Source of the DNA: DASVWZ01 sp963715675 | GTDB lineage: Bacteria; Acidobacteriota; Terriglobia; Terriglobales; Acidobacteriaceae | Direction of reading: 5' to 3' | DNA: 64,000 nt | Assembly: GCA_963715675.1 (NCBI GenBank) | Contig: OY970265.1 | Coordinates: 3,658,001-3,722,000, forward strand | In this document: positions 16,662 through 27,830 of the stretch, one piece after another | Numbering within the stretch: position 1 is the first letter of the stretch | Layout: each line of letters starts with the position of its first letter | Translations under genes and position numbers: made by a program | Notes under the pieces: generated by a model | Databases searched by the model: none | What the model was told of the DNA's origin: nothing | What the model saw: the letters and a program-made list of their open reading frames with translations, nothing else

Positions 16662-17501
16662 ATGAGACGTTCATTTCTTATTAGTTTATGGCTGGCTTGT
16701 GCCCTCCCGGCGCTGCTGCAGGCCCAGGTATCAGGACTTTGCGGCGCAGGTCTATTTGCCGACAAGGGCGGGGTTTCGGGTTTCGCAGCCGAAGGTAATG
16801 CCAAGAAAGATTTGCCTGCCGCCGTGCTGATCCGGCCCGTAACCATGCCGCGGATGGCGCCTGAGTTCGCCCTGCAGGTTTTTTGGGGACATGCGACGCT
16901 GCAATCTGCCGAACTGGCCAGTTATTCCGCCACTACTCTAATCCGGGCGCAGCTTCCCGCCACGTCCCAGTACGGTGAATACGAATTGCAGCGGCACTAT
17001 TCGGCGCCACGTACCCTGGTTTTCAAGGCCCTCCGCTTTACGGGAGACAATTTCGTAAAAAACAACATCATCCTGCGCCTTCTGCAATCAGAAGTCGACC
17101 ACGTGCAGAAGGACGACCCTGGCCTCACCGCGATCACTCCGGCGAACTACAAGTTCTCCTACAAGGGAACGACAGAGTTGAGCGGGCGGGTGGTGCACGT
17201 TTTCCACATCAAACCCCACCAGAAGCGTGCTGGCTTATTCAAAGGCAAGATTTATCTCGATGCCTATACGGGCACGCTCGCCCGAGCGGATGGCAAGCTG
17301 GTAAAATCGCCGTCCCTGTTCGTGAAGAGAATTGAGTTTGTGCAGGATTACGCCGACGTCGCCTCCTTCACTTTCCCGGTTCACATTCACTCCGAAGCCG
17401 AGACCCGGCTGGTCGGCCGCGCGGTGGTGGACATCTATGAGCAGGATTACCAGCCCCTGACCGTCACCGCGCAGGCACGCAGCTCGCAGCCGGGTTCTTG
17501 A
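16662..17501 (+). CDS. Secreted protein of unknown function
   Basis: A 279-residue protein with a clear signal peptide (MRRSFLISLWLACALPALLQAQ). The mature part is beta-rich: ELQRHYSAPRTLVFKALRF, TELSGRVVHVFHIKP, KIYLDAYTGTLARADGKL and FPVHIHSEAETRL, resembling the LolA/outer-membrane lipoprotein-sorting type fold, but I cannot place it in a named family. The open frame starts far upstream, overlapping the HD gene on the other strand; the ATG at 16662 is chosen because the signal peptide begins there. A TATATAAAGG sequence 20-30 bp upstream could be a -10 region. Confidence 0.75.
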   Translation: MRRSFLISLWLACALPALLQAQVSGLCGAGLFADKGGVSGFAAEGNAKKDLPAAVLIRPVTMPRMAPEFALQVFWGHATLQSAELASYSATTLIRAQLPATSQYGEYELQRHYSAPRTLVFKALRFTGDNFVKNNIILRLLQSEVDHVQKDDPGLTAITPANYKFSYKGTTELSGRVVHVFHIKPHQKRAGLFKGKIYLDAYTGTLARADGKLVKSPSLFVKRIEFVQDYADVASFTFPVHIHSEAETRLVGRAVVDIYEQDYQPLTVTAQARSSQPGS

Positions 17502-17725
17502 ATCGCCGCCAGGAACCTTCCCGGATTCCTCTGGTAACCCTCGTACACTCCCTTTTGGTAACCCATAGTAACCATGCGATTCTGATGATCCAGCCGTACA
17601 ATGACCCTTGTCCGAAGGACTATCTCCGAAACCCTGGCAGTGACCAGGCAGGCGAGCCGCTCAGCCAGCACAGCTGCTGGACGGAAACTCTCGGACAACG
17701 AACGAGCGCTGGAGTCCGCACCTAT

Positions 17726-20700
17726 ATGTCGTTTGGTTTTGGCTTCAACAAACAGAAAGTGCTCAGTGCCGCGGAGAAATTTGTCCAGCAGGGCAAGTTG
17801 CAAAACGCCGTCTCTGAGTACGAAAAAATCCTGAAGGCGGACCCCAAAGACCTCACGGTCATGAACACCGTGGGCGATCTGTATGCCCGCATCGGCAACA
17901 ACGACAAAGCGGTGGAGTGTTTCAAGAGTGTGGGCGACGCCTATGCCGCACAGGGTTTCACGGTCAAGGCGATTGCCATGTACAAGAAGCTGAGCAAGCT
18001 CAAAGCTTCGCTCGAGGGCGCGCTTCGCCTGGCTGAGCTTTACACCCAACAAGGACTATTCAACGACGCCCGCGCGCAGTACCTGCAGGTGGCCGAGGAA
18101 TTCCTGCGCGACGGCCAACTGGAACAGGCGGTGCGCATTTTCCAGAAGACCCTGGAAATGGACCCGGAAAACGTCGCCATGCGCACCCGGCTGGCAGAGG
18201 TTTATGTCCGGCTGAACAAGAAAGAGGAGGCGCTGCCGATCTTCTCCGCGGCAGTGGAAAGCCTGCGAAGCAAGGGTCAGTTGAGCGCGGCGGAAGAAAT
18301 TCTGCAGCGCATGGCCGCTCTCGATCCCGGCAACAGTCAAGCCATGCTGCTGCGCGGCAAGAACGCCTTCGAGGCTGGGGACATTGCGGGAGCGGCCCAG
18401 TACCTGGGGAAGGTCCCGGATCTGGACAGCCATCCGGATGGCCTGAAAACCTTGCTGCAAGCGTACCTGGAAACGGGAAAGCTGGCGCAGGCCGGCCCCC
18501 TGGCCGAGAAACTGCTCCTGGTGCACAACGATGTCGATGCCATTTTCAGTTATGCCGAGGCCCTGATCGCGGCCGGGCAATTCGAAGACGTTCTGCGCGT
18601 CTACCAGCAGCACGCCGACCGGTTGTTAGCCGCGAACTCCGCAAAGGTGCTGGAAAGTCTGCACATGATGATCGGCCATGTGCGCGAAAACACGGTCGCA
18701 CTGGAGATGGTGCTCGAACTGCTGAACAAGTCGGGCGAAAATACCCATCAGGCAGAGATTTATGAATTGCTGGCGCACGGGTTGGTGCAATCGGACCAGC
18801 TTGAGAAAGCGCGTGATTGCTACCTGAAGCTGACCCAACTGGAGCCAGAAAACCAGCTGCATGCCAGGAATTATCAGCAGGTGCTGGGAAAACTGGGAGC
18901 ACCATCGACCAGCAACTTGATTACCGCGGAAGAAGGCGCGTCGTTGGTGGACGAACTGGAAGCCACCGCGCCATTCATCGATCAGCGCTATGAAGACGAG
19001 GTGGCGCTGGCGATCCGCGCAGCCCTGACCGACGCTGAACTTTTCATCTCGTACAACATGCCCGCCAAAGCGCTGGGACCGTTGCTTTCCACGTTGCCCC
19101 AGGCGCCGCGCGATTTGCGCATCAACCAGCGTTTGGCAGCGCTGCACACCCGCGCCGGAAGGTTTACTGAAGCGGCGGTCTGCTGCCGCACTCTGGAGAG
19201 CATCTATCACGATGCCGGACACCCGGAGGACGCCACACGCTATGGCGAGCTGGCGACAAAATATGAGGAACGTGCGGCCGCCGTACCCTACGTGCCGGCG
19301 CCCGAACCGAGGGTGTCGGTTGCCGAGATTCCGGCGGCACTCGAAACTCCTGACGTCCCGGCAGAACCTGAAGTCGCGGAATTGCACGTAACCCCGGAGC
19401 CGGATGCCCCGTCGCCTTCCGCTTCGGCGCCTTTCTTCCATGTACCCATGACGCCAGCGCCGCTTCAGGATACCCCGCCCATCGTTCCTGAAATACCCGA
19501 GCCTCAATTCGCCGAGAAGGAAGTCGACGTCTCAGAAGAGTGGGAAAATACGTTCGCGGAAGAGCCGGCGTCTACAGCTCCGCAGGAAGCGCTCGAGGTT
19601 GCGCCGTCCACGGCGACCGCGGCCGCTACTGACTCCCAAGCCGTGTCGGAAATCATCGAAGAAATCCGCTTCTACCTTACCAACGGGATGGCGGAGGAAG
19701 CACGCACTGCATTCGCGAAGCTGGAGCAACTGAATCCGGCCGCCTATATTCTGGACGGGATTCGCGATCAAATTGACGCCGCCACAGCGCAAGCTCCGGC
19801 GGCGGAGGTCGAAGAGATTTCGGTCGAGCCGGCCGAAGCCCCGGTTTCGCTGGAACCTGACTTGGCTGAACCAGTCGCTCCCGAAGAAGTGGCGGCGGAA
19901 ACGCAGGAAGTTTCCGTGCCGGAAGCAGAGGCCGGTCCCGCGAAGCAGCCTGGAGTGCTGAAGGAATTTGTCAACGATCTCGAACAATCCCTGGGTGAAG
20001 AGTTTCTGCCGCGACCGGAGACTCATGAATTTCCCATGCCCGCGGTGGAACCGGAACTGGAAGCTGTCGAAGTTGCCGAAGCCGCTCCGGCCGCTCAGGG
20101 CACGGGCAATCTGAACGAGTTTGTCTCTCAGCTGGAAGAATCGCTGGGCGATGATTTCCAGCCTCCGGCTCCGGCGTCCCCCCAGGAACCGTCCGTGAAG
20201 ACGGAGCGCCCAAAATGGCCCTCGGGTTCGCCAAGACCCATTCCCCAAGCGCCAGCTGGCGTTCCAGCCTCAGTTCCAGTTCCGGCCATTGCAGCGGGAG
20301 GCGGGTCAGCCGCCGCCGTGGCGCCTGCCCTGGAAACCCAGCCGGCTGTCACTTCCCCAACCTTCGTTTATCAACCGTCACAGATGCGCACACTGGGCGG
20401 ACCTGCGACTGCCCCGGCTGGCACGGTCGATCCTGCCGCCGGAGTCGACCTCGCCGACATGTTTGGCGAGTTGAAGCATGAACTGGAGGACGAAGCAGCT
20501 TCCACCGACGAGGATCCGGAAACCCACTACAACCTGGGTGTCGCCTTCCGTGAAATGGGGCTGTTGGATGAAGCCATCGGCGAGTTGCAGAAGGTCTGTC
20601 AGGCGGTGGATCGCGGACATCCTTTCCCGCGTATCATGCAGACCTGCACCTGGTTGGCCCAGTGCTTCCTGGATAAGGATATGCCGGATGCAGCCATCCG

Positions 20701-20890
20701 TTGGTATGAAAAAGCCTTGAAGCTGGACGCAATTGACGAAGAGACCCGTACCGCCCTGCACTACGAACTGGCCTCGGCCTACGAAACTGCGGGAAACAAA
20801 TCCGCCGCCCTCCACCACTTCACCGAGGTGTACGGCAGCAACATCGATTATCGGGATGTGACCGAGCGCATTCAGACCCTGAAGTCGTAG
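17726..20890 (+). CDS. Large tetratricopeptide-repeat protein with acidic linker
   Basis: A 1054-residue cytoplasmic protein. The N-terminal 480 or so residues are TPR helices (AVSEYEKILKADPKD, AVRIFQKTLEMDPEN, ARDCYLKLTQLEPEN). The middle (about 510-960) is a Pro/Ala/Glu-rich, low-complexity linker containing a short TPR-like island (FYLTNGMAEEARTAFAKLEQL). Two nearly identical acidic helices occur in the linker, LKEFVNDLEQSLGEEF and LNEFVSQLEESLGDDF, with a related third (LADMFGELKHELEDE). The C-terminus has two more TPRs (ETHYNLGVAFREMGLLDEA). Such proteins are assembly scaffolds; the partner is unknown. The start at 17726 (MSFGFGFNKQK) replaces a 76-residue unlikely extension. Confidence 0.8.
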   Translation: MSFGFGFNKQKVLSAAEKFVQQGKLQNAVSEYEKILKADPKDLTVMNTVGDLYARIGNNDKAVECFKSVGDAYAAQGFTVKAIAMYKKLSKLKASLEGALRLAELYTQQGLFNDARAQYLQVAEEFLRDGQLEQAVRIFQKTLEMDPENVAMRTRLAEVYVRLNKKEEALPIFSAAVESLRSKGQLSAAEEILQRMAALDPGNSQAMLLRGKNAFEAGDIAGAAQYLGKVPDLDSHPDGLKTLLQAYLETGKLAQAGPLAEKLLLVHNDVDAIFSYAEALIAAGQFEDVLRVYQQHADRLLAANSAKVLESLHMMIGHVRENTVALEMVLELLNKSGENTHQAEIYELLAHGLVQSDQLEKARDCYLKLTQLEPENQLHARNYQQVLGKLGAPSTSNLITAEEGASLVDELEATAPFIDQRYEDEVALAIRAALTDAELFISYNMPAKALGPLLSTLPQAPRDLRINQRLAALHTRAGRFTEAAVCCRTLESIYHDAGHPEDATRYGELATKYEERAAAVPYVPAPEPRVSVAEIPAALETPDVPAEPEVAELHVTPEPDAPSPSASAPFFHVPMTPAPLQDTPPIVPEIPEPQFAEKEVDVSEEWENTFAEEPASTAPQEALEVAPSTATAAATDSQAVSEIIEEIRFYLTNGMAEEARTAFAKLEQLNPAAYILDGIRDQIDAATAQAPAAEVEEISVEPAEAPVSLEPDLAEPVAPEEVAAETQEVSVPEAEAGPAKQPGVLKEFVNDLEQSLGEEFLPRPETHEFPMPAVEPELEAVEVAEAAPAAQGTGNLNEFVSQLEESLGDDFQPPAPASPQEPSVKTERPKWPSGSPRPIPQAPAGVPASVPVPAIAAGGGSAAAVAPALETQPAVTSPTFVYQPSQMRTLGGPATAPAGTVDPAAGVDLADMFGELKHELEDEAASTDEDPETHYNLGVAFREMGLLDEAIGELQKVCQAVDRGHPFPRIMQTCTWLAQCFLDKDMPDAAIRWYEKALKLDAIDEETRTALHYELASAYETAGNKSAALHHFTEVYGSNIDYRDVTERIQTLKS

Positions 20891-20982
20891 AATACACGGA
20901 TGGGGCAAGGGGTTATCGAGCTCGGGACGTGGGTCGGTCCACGTAAAGAATATCCACCGGTGCTCCGCGGGAGCGCTGCTTG

Positions 20983-21369
20983 ATGGCGGATGCCAAGACA
21001 CCCGGGAGCGGAACCTCTGCTAGTTTGTCCACCGCTACCGCTTCCCCGGAGCAAGCCGCTACTCCAGTGGCCCTGCTGGAAAAGCCGACCCAGAGCCCGG
21101 AGGAAGTCCGTTATACCGGGTTTGACCTGTGGCTGCATCGCGTCACCATGCTGTTGTTCGTCTTTGTGTGCGCCGTGGTCGGGGTGCTGTTGATTCTCCT
21201 GCCCTGGAGACCGGAGTGGACCGACAACTACCTGTTGCTATCTTCGCCCGGGTTGCGCGAGTTTGTGGCCAGCGGATTTGTTCGCGGAATTTGCAGTGGC
21301 TTAGGAGTGCTGGACATCTGGATCGGATTCTGGGAGGCCGTGCACTACCACGAGATCAGGCGGCCGTGA
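20983..21369 (+). CDS. Small two-helix membrane protein
   Basis: A 128-residue protein: a polar, Ala/Thr-rich first 45 residues, then a membrane helix (VTMLLFVFVCAVVGVLLILL) with a preceding FDLWLHR, and a second weaker hydrophobic segment (FVRGICSGLGVLDIWIGFW) ending in AVHYHEIRRP. The two helices flank WRPEWTDNYLLLSSPGLREF. It lies 92 bp after the TPR gene and before the LOG-family gene on the same strand. I do not recognise the family. Confidence 0.7.
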   Translation: MADAKTPGSGTSASLSTATASPEQAATPVALLEKPTQSPEEVRYTGFDLWLHRVTMLLFVFVCAVVGVLLILLPWRPEWTDNYLLLSSPGLREFVASGFVRGICSGLGVLDIWIGFWEAVHYHEIRRP

Positions 21370-21459
21370 ATCGCGCCTCGGGTGTGACCTGATTTCGAGA
21401 AGCCGAAATACTGCTGTGGGGTCGCGGTTCCGCGGGATTCCCAAGAAAGAAACCAAACC

Positions 21460-22341
21460 ATGAGTGACAAAATCAAGCGTTCTCCGCTTGCGTACGAGAA
21501 TGAGCCTTTTCTAAACAGTCCAGATGGGCGCATTCTGCGCATCCTGTCCGAATATGTCGAACCGCTGGCCCGTTTTCGCCGGGAGCAGATCCAGGACACG
21601 GTGGTGTTCTTTGGCTCGGCGCGCTTCGCCAGCCGCGCCGATGCCGACCGGGGTTTGGCGGCGCTGGAGGGAATCGGGTCGCAGCTTACCTCGCAGGAGC
21701 GGCAGACGCGGCGCAAGCAAGCGCTCACCGCCGTGGACACAGCGCGCTATTACGAAGAGGCACGCCGGCTGGCATTTCTTCTCAGCGAGTGGTCCATCCG
21801 GATTCCCGCGCGGCGGCGGCGGTTTGTTGTCACCACTGGCGGCGGTCCCGGCATCATGGAGGCCGCCAACCGCGGCGCCCGGGAAGCCGGCGCCAAGACC
21901 ATCGGATTGAATATCCATTTACCCGCCGAGCAGATGCCCAACCCGTACATCTCTCCTCCGCTGAATTTCGAGTTCCACTACTTCTTCATGCGCAAGTTCT
22001 GGTTCGCGTATCTTGCCAAAGCACTGGTGATTTTTCCCGGCGGCTTCGGCACCATGGACGAGCTGTTCGAGATCCTCACCCTGGCGCAGACCGAGAAGCT
22101 GGCGAAAAAGATCCTAGTCGTCATCTACGGCAGCGAGTACTGGAAACAGCTCATCAATTTCCAGGCGATGGTGGACGCAGGGACGATCTCACCTCAGGAT
22201 CTGGAGCTGTTCAAAATGGTGGACTCGCCGGAGGAAGGCTTCGAATTCCTGCGCGATGGCCTGACGGAACATCATCTGGAGTTCGAACCGAAACGCAAGG
22301 CCCAGGCCGCGGTTCCGGAGATCGCCAAGACGAATCCGTGA
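21460..22341 (+). CDS. LOG-family protein (putative nucleotide 5'-monophosphate phosphoribohydrolase)
   Basis: A 293-residue Rossmann-fold protein. Diagnostic are VTTGGGPGIMEAANRGAREAG and the catalytic signature PGGFGTMDELFE with its glutamate, plus FMRKFWFAYLAKAL. LOG enzymes release the base from nucleoside monophosphates such as cytokinin ribotides; bacterial members also act in nucleotide salvage. It is longer than the 180-200 residue plant type because of an extra 100-residue N-terminal part, as in PpnN-related or TIGR00730-like long forms. Its stop is followed two codons later, in the same frame, by the thiE start, suggesting coupled translation. Confidence 0.88.
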   Translation: MSDKIKRSPLAYENEPFLNSPDGRILRILSEYVEPLARFRREQIQDTVVFFGSARFASRADADRGLAALEGIGSQLTSQERQTRRKQALTAVDTARYYEEARRLAFLLSEWSIRIPARRRRFVVTTGGGPGIMEAANRGAREAGAKTIGLNIHLPAEQMPNPYISPPLNFEFHYFFMRKFWFAYLAKALVIFPGGFGTMDELFEILTLAQTEKLAKKILVVIYGSEYWKQLINFQAMVDAGTISPQDLELFKMVDSPEEGFEFLRDGLTEHHLEFEPKRKAQAAVPEIAKTNP

Positions 22342-22344
22342 CGC

Positions 22345-23013
22345 TTGCTTCTCTACTACATCACCGACCGAAGGCAGTTTCCCGGCGACGAACCCGCCCG
22401 CCGCGCCGCGCTTCTCGATCAGATTGCCGAGGCCGTCCGCTGCGGCGTCGATTTCATTCAGTTGCGGGAGAAGAATCTGTCTGGACGCGACCTGGAAAGC
22501 ATTGCTCAGGCGGCGGTTCGAGCTGTGCGCGAGAATTCGCAACTGAGAAGCGAGAACCGGGAACCGAGAACTAAGTTACTCATCAACTCCCGAACCGACG
22601 TAGCCATTGCCTGCGGTGCTGATGGCGTGCATCTCACCTCGAACGACGTTACTCCACGCGAGGTTCGTTTGGCGTGGAAGCGTAGTGCGAACGTGGTCGG
22701 CGAGCCAGGGAATGATCCGGTGATGGGCGTTTCCTGCCACTCGGTGGAGGATGTGGAGCGCGCCGCTTCCAGCGGCGCGAACTTTGCAGTTTTCGCGCCA
22801 GTTTTCGAGAAAAAAGACGCTCCCGGCACGCATCCCGTTGGATTAGAAAAACTGCGGGAGGCTTGCCGGCAGGAAATTCCGGTTCTCGCGCTGGGAGGAA
22901 TCACGCTGGCGAACGCGTACTCCTGCCTCGATGCCGGAGCCGCAGGAGTCGCGGCAATTCGCTTGTTCCAGGAGAACGATATCGCGGAAGTCGTTCGCAG
23001 CCTGCGCGGGTAG
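22345..23013 (+). CDS. thiE: Thiamine phosphate synthase
   Basis: A 222-residue TIM-barrel enzyme that joins HMP-pyrophosphate and thiazole phosphate. Motifs are YYITDRRQFPGD at the start, DFIQLREKNLSGRDL, KLLINSRTDVAIACGADGVHL, the loop MGVSCHSVEDVERA, FAPVFEKKDAPG and VLALGGITLANAYSCLDAGAAGVAAI. The only suitable start is TTG at 22345, six bases after the LOG-gene stop. An insertion of about 13 residues rich in Arg/Glu/Asn (22533-22573) lies just before KLLIN; its DNA (GAGAACCGGGAACCGAGAAC) looks like a repeat that entered the gene. Active-site segments are intact. No other thiamine gene is adjacent. Confidence 0.92.
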   Translation: MLLYYITDRRQFPGDEPARRAALLDQIAEAVRCGVDFIQLREKNLSGRDLESIAQAAVRAVRENSQLRSENREPRTKLLINSRTDVAIACGADGVHLTSNDVTPREVRLAWKRSANVVGEPGNDPVMGVSCHSVEDVERAASSGANFAVFAPVFEKKDAPGTHPVGLEKLREACRQEIPVLALGGITLANAYSCLDAGAAGVAAIRLFQENDIAEVVRSLRG

Positions 23014-23068
23014 ATAGCCCTCGCGCATCCTTACGCATCCGGGCAAGAGTACTATTTACTTTCTAGTA

Positions 23069-23160
23069 CTCCCCCTCCCCCTCGGTCTAGTGGAATCATC
23101 ATGTTACGGAGATTTGGTCCGCAAAATCTAGACGCCAAAGGGGTTATAGGCAAAATCTAG
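23069..23160 (-). repeat. Dispersed 109-bp repeat family, copy C (diverged, inverted)
   Basis: Read on the minus strand it gives CTAGATTTTGC, then CTAGATTTTGCGGACCAAAT, CTCCGTAAC, GATTCCACTAGACCG and a G-rich end GAGGGGGAGGGGG, in the same order as copies A and B. The half near the G-rich end is best conserved. Confidence 0.75.
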
Positions 23161-23272
23161 AAAACATGGGAGTTACGGCTGGTCTGTGGCCGAATCAAGT
23201 TCCGTTTTGGGAATTGATCTCGGCTCCGTAACAACCGTGCCAGCGCCGGTCGCCAGTGCCAGGCACCCCGCG

Positions 23273-23330
23273 CGAGATCCCTCCCTCGGCTGAAGTACGC
23301 CGAGGTCGGGATGACGCCTCTTGGGATTGG
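23273..23330. repeat. Dispersed repeat CTCGGCTGAAGTACGCCG, copy 1
   Basis: The sequence shares CTCGGCTGAAGTACGCCG and a following GGGATGA(C/T)GCC...GGGAT segment with 53470-53535. Both copies are intergenic. Confidence 0.6.
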
Positions 23331-23582
23331 AGCTTCCGTTGGTGGTCGGGTACGCATCGCGGTGTCGGTAGTTTCGAGGCGTGGTCGCGACCCGCCGCGT
23401 CGCCTTGGGCCGATTGTCAAAGATCGATCTATTATCTACAGGATAATAGTTGTTATTATCTATTATCTCATAGGGAATGTACGGCTCAAGGAGAAAGTCG
23501 GGAGAAGGCGAGCGGCGGCGGATTGGGCGCCTGTTGGCTGTCTGTATCTGACTCATTATGATGGGTCGGATAGACCCATATT

Positions 23583-23744
23583 ATGGCTAGGCGGCTACAA
23601 GTGATTCTGCAGGATCGCGAATATCGAGAGATTCAACGCATGGCCCGCTCGCTGCGCATGTCGGTGGCGGAGTGGATCCGCCAGGCGCTGGAGCTGGCAC
23701 GCGGAGAGTTTGCACGAGCAATCATGGTCGACAAGACCGAATAG
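23583..23744 (+). CDS. Small ribbon-helix-helix (CopG-like) protein, orphan and possibly truncated
   Basis: A 53-residue frame. MARRLQVILQDREY forms the DNA-contacting strand, and REIQRMARSLRMSVAEWIRQALELAR matches the two helices of RHH antitoxins. Related antitoxins as I recall them run about 20-30 residues longer, with a toxin-binding tail, and are followed by a PIN-domain toxin gene. Here the frame leaves the family pattern after ARGE and stops soon after; the next 250 bp show no toxin. It may be a remnant of a toxin-antitoxin pair or a free-standing repressor. No clear ribosome site precedes it. Confidence 0.55.
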   Translation: MARRLQVILQDREYREIQRMARSLRMSVAEWIRQALELARGEFARAIMVDKTE

Positions 23745-24001
23745 ATGGGGAGTGGGGCCGGAAGCGGTACCCATCCATGATTCGAAAGCAAAGCACGAGC
23801 GGCTTGGTCTTGGACAAATGCAACAACAACCGCAAACGCAAGGGCAACAGCAAAACCCTCTACTAAGGGAAAAGGCAACGGCAAAACATTTCTTGCCGCG
23901 CCCGCGCCTTCGTGTTGCCAAAAAACACTTGACAGAGCCGTCGTGGTTATAGACAGGATGACATGCAATGGGATGGCCTGTCTACCAAGAGACTTCCTAG
24001 C
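23745..24001. other. Spacer with CAA/GCAACGGCAA simple repeat
   Basis: Between the RHH gene and the end of priA. A low-complexity tract at about 23818-23892 is built from CAAC/CGCAAA/GGCAAC units interrupted by CCCTCTACTAAGGG, itself a small inverted repeat (CCCT/AGGG). A TTGACA occurs near 23931 without a well-spaced -10. No gene was recognised. Confidence 0.5.
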
Positions 24002-26437
<2,436 letters not shown>

Positions 26438-26526
26438 ATTGACGAAAACCCGTGCTACAATCGCTCAAATTTGTGGCCCGGTCCCCAGCCGGCCAGCATA
26501 GGATTGTACAAACCTATTACATTTTA

Positions 26527-26556
26527 TTGACAAACGCCCGGCTGGCCGAAACTAGT
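26527..26556 (+). promoter_or_regulatory. Possible sigma-70 promoter upstream of TIGR03118-type gene
   Basis: A perfect -35 TTGACA (26527-26532) is followed after 17-18 bp by AACTAG/ACTAGT, a poor -10. The spacer carries CCGGCTGG, which is inverted relative to CCAGCCGG near 26485, so a protein-binding palindrome is possible. The leader would be about 100 nt. Confidence 0.35.
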
Positions 26557-26660
26557 GTTTAGCACATGCGCAGGATCGATTCGAAATGAGTGTCGCCCCT
26601 GCACAGATTTCGGGTACGAACCCGTACCAAAAAACTTCCAGATTAAGAGGAGATTCCAAC

Positions 26661-27692
26661 ATGCAACGAACTTCAGGCCGTACCCTCGTTTTGGCGGCAT
26701 TCCTAGGGCTGACGATTCTATCTGTGTGCAGCACAGCCCTGGCCCAGTACTCACTCACTGCTCTCACTTCGAACCAGAAAGGCAAGGCAAAACACACCGA
26801 TCCCTTGCTGGTAAACGCCTGGGGGATGGCTTACAGCCCTAACAATCCATTCTGGGTCAGCGACGAAGGCAATGGCTGGTCCACTCTGTATGACGGCTCG
26901 GGAAAACCGCAGTCGCTCCAAGTGGTCGTTCCGTCTGCCAGCGGCAAAGGCCCAGGCTCGCCCACCGGACTCGCCTATAACGGATCGTCAGAATTCAAGA
27001 TTGACAACTGGACTTCGGCTTTCCTGTTTGGCACGCTGGACGGCACCATTCAGGGGTGGTCGGATTTCGACTCCTCGACAACCCTGATCGCGGTGAACAA
27101 TTCCGGATCCGGCTCCAGCTATACCGGCTTGGGCGTTACCGCTCACAGTTCCGGGAACTTCGTTTACGCGGCGGATTTCGCCAACAACAAGATTGACGTC
27201 TATGACGGGAACTTCAAGTTCGTGAAATCCTTTACCGATTCCGGCATTCCCGCGGGCTACGCTCCGTTTAACGTGCAGGATATCAATGGTCAACTCTATG
27301 CCACATACGCCAAAGTGGACGGGAGCGCAGGCGGATACGTCGACATTTTCAAGGAAGACGGCACGCTGGTGAAGGAACTGATTAGCGGCAAACCGTTGAA
27401 TCAGCCGTGGGGACTTGCGATGGCGCCAAAGAATTTTGGCAAGCTCAGCAACGCCCTGCTGGTGGGCAACGACAACAACAAAACGAGCACGATCAGCGGT
27501 TTCAATCCCAAGACCGGCAAACTGGTGGGCACCATGAAGGATAAGTCCGGCAAGCCCATCAAGATCGATCAGCTTTGGGGAATCGAATTCGGTGGAGGGA
27601 GCTCTGCCAACGGCAAGACGAACGCACTCTACTTCACCGCCGGTCCGAACAATAGCGCCGGCGGTTTGTTCGGAGTCATCACCGCCAAGTAG
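26661..27692 (+). CDS. Secreted TIGR03118-family protein
   Basis: A 343-residue exported protein with an N-terminal signal peptide (RTLVLAAFLGLTILSVCSTALAQ). The mature sequence has the pattern of the TIGR03118 family: LVNAWGMAYSPNNPFWVSDEGNGWSTLYDGSG near the start, FLFGTLDGTIQGW, FVYAADFANNKIDVYD, INGQLYATYAKVDG, NQPWGLAMAPKNFGKL, and a LWGIEFGGGSSANGKTNALYFTAGP end. The repeated four-strand units suggest a beta-propeller related to NHL/SMP-30 folds. The biochemical role is unknown. A strong AAGAGGAG ribosome site lies about 8 nt before the ATG at 26661, so the upstream extension of the frame is not used. Confidence 0.88.
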   Translation: MQRTSGRTLVLAAFLGLTILSVCSTALAQYSLTALTSNQKGKAKHTDPLLVNAWGMAYSPNNPFWVSDEGNGWSTLYDGSGKPQSLQVVVPSASGKGPGSPTGLAYNGSSEFKIDNWTSAFLFGTLDGTIQGWSDFDSSTTLIAVNNSGSGSSYTGLGVTAHSSGNFVYAADFANNKIDVYDGNFKFVKSFTDSGIPAGYAPFNVQDINGQLYATYAKVDGSAGGYVDIFKEDGTLVKELISGKPLNQPWGLAMAPKNFGKLSNALLVGNDNNKTSTISGFNPKTGKLVGTMKDKSGKPIKIDQLWGIEFGGGSSANGKTNALYFTAGPNNSAGGLFGVITAK

Positions 27693-27718
27693 CCGATCGA
27701 GCCTGTGCCGCCAACGCT

Positions 27719-27773
27719 CCGGAAGCTGGGAGGGTCTTTCTTGCGAAAGACCTTCCCGGCTTCGGACTTTTCT
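27719..27773 (+). terminator. Probable intrinsic terminator after the TIGR03118-type gene
   Basis: A long hairpin: CCGGAAGC...GGGAGGGTCTTTC, loop TTGC, GAAAGACCTTCCC...GCTTCGG, with a few mismatched or G-U pairs, followed by ACTTTTCT. It sits between two plus-strand genes and would separate the secreted-protein gene from rapZ. Confidence 0.7.
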
Positions 27774-27830
27774 GAGGGAACCTACCTGCAACTGGCGACC
27801 GCCGCTGGTCCCTGCTAACATCGCTCCAGC

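Larger units (their letters stand above)
23014..23582. other. Intergenic region with dispersed repeats
   Basis: No supported gene. It holds copy C of the 109-bp repeat family (23069-23160), a CTCGGCTGAAGTACGCC-type repeat (23273-23330), and an AT-rich stretch (about 23425-23470) with several TTATCTA/GATAATA units. A short direct repeat, GGGTCGGATAGACCCATATTATGG, precedes the RHH gene and includes the palindrome GGGTC/GACCC. A 127-codon minus-strand frame across it has Arg/Pro/Asn-rich, unfamiliar composition and is regarded as spurious. Confidence 0.6.

Noticed and set aside
23173..23556. Minus-strand frame of 127 codons in a spacer
   Set aside because: It crosses a dispersed repeat and AT-rich tract, has odd composition and no ribosome site.
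23931..23960. Promoter with TTGACA and TATAGAC
   Set aside because: The spacing between the two boxes is only 13 bp and no gene starts downstream on that strand.
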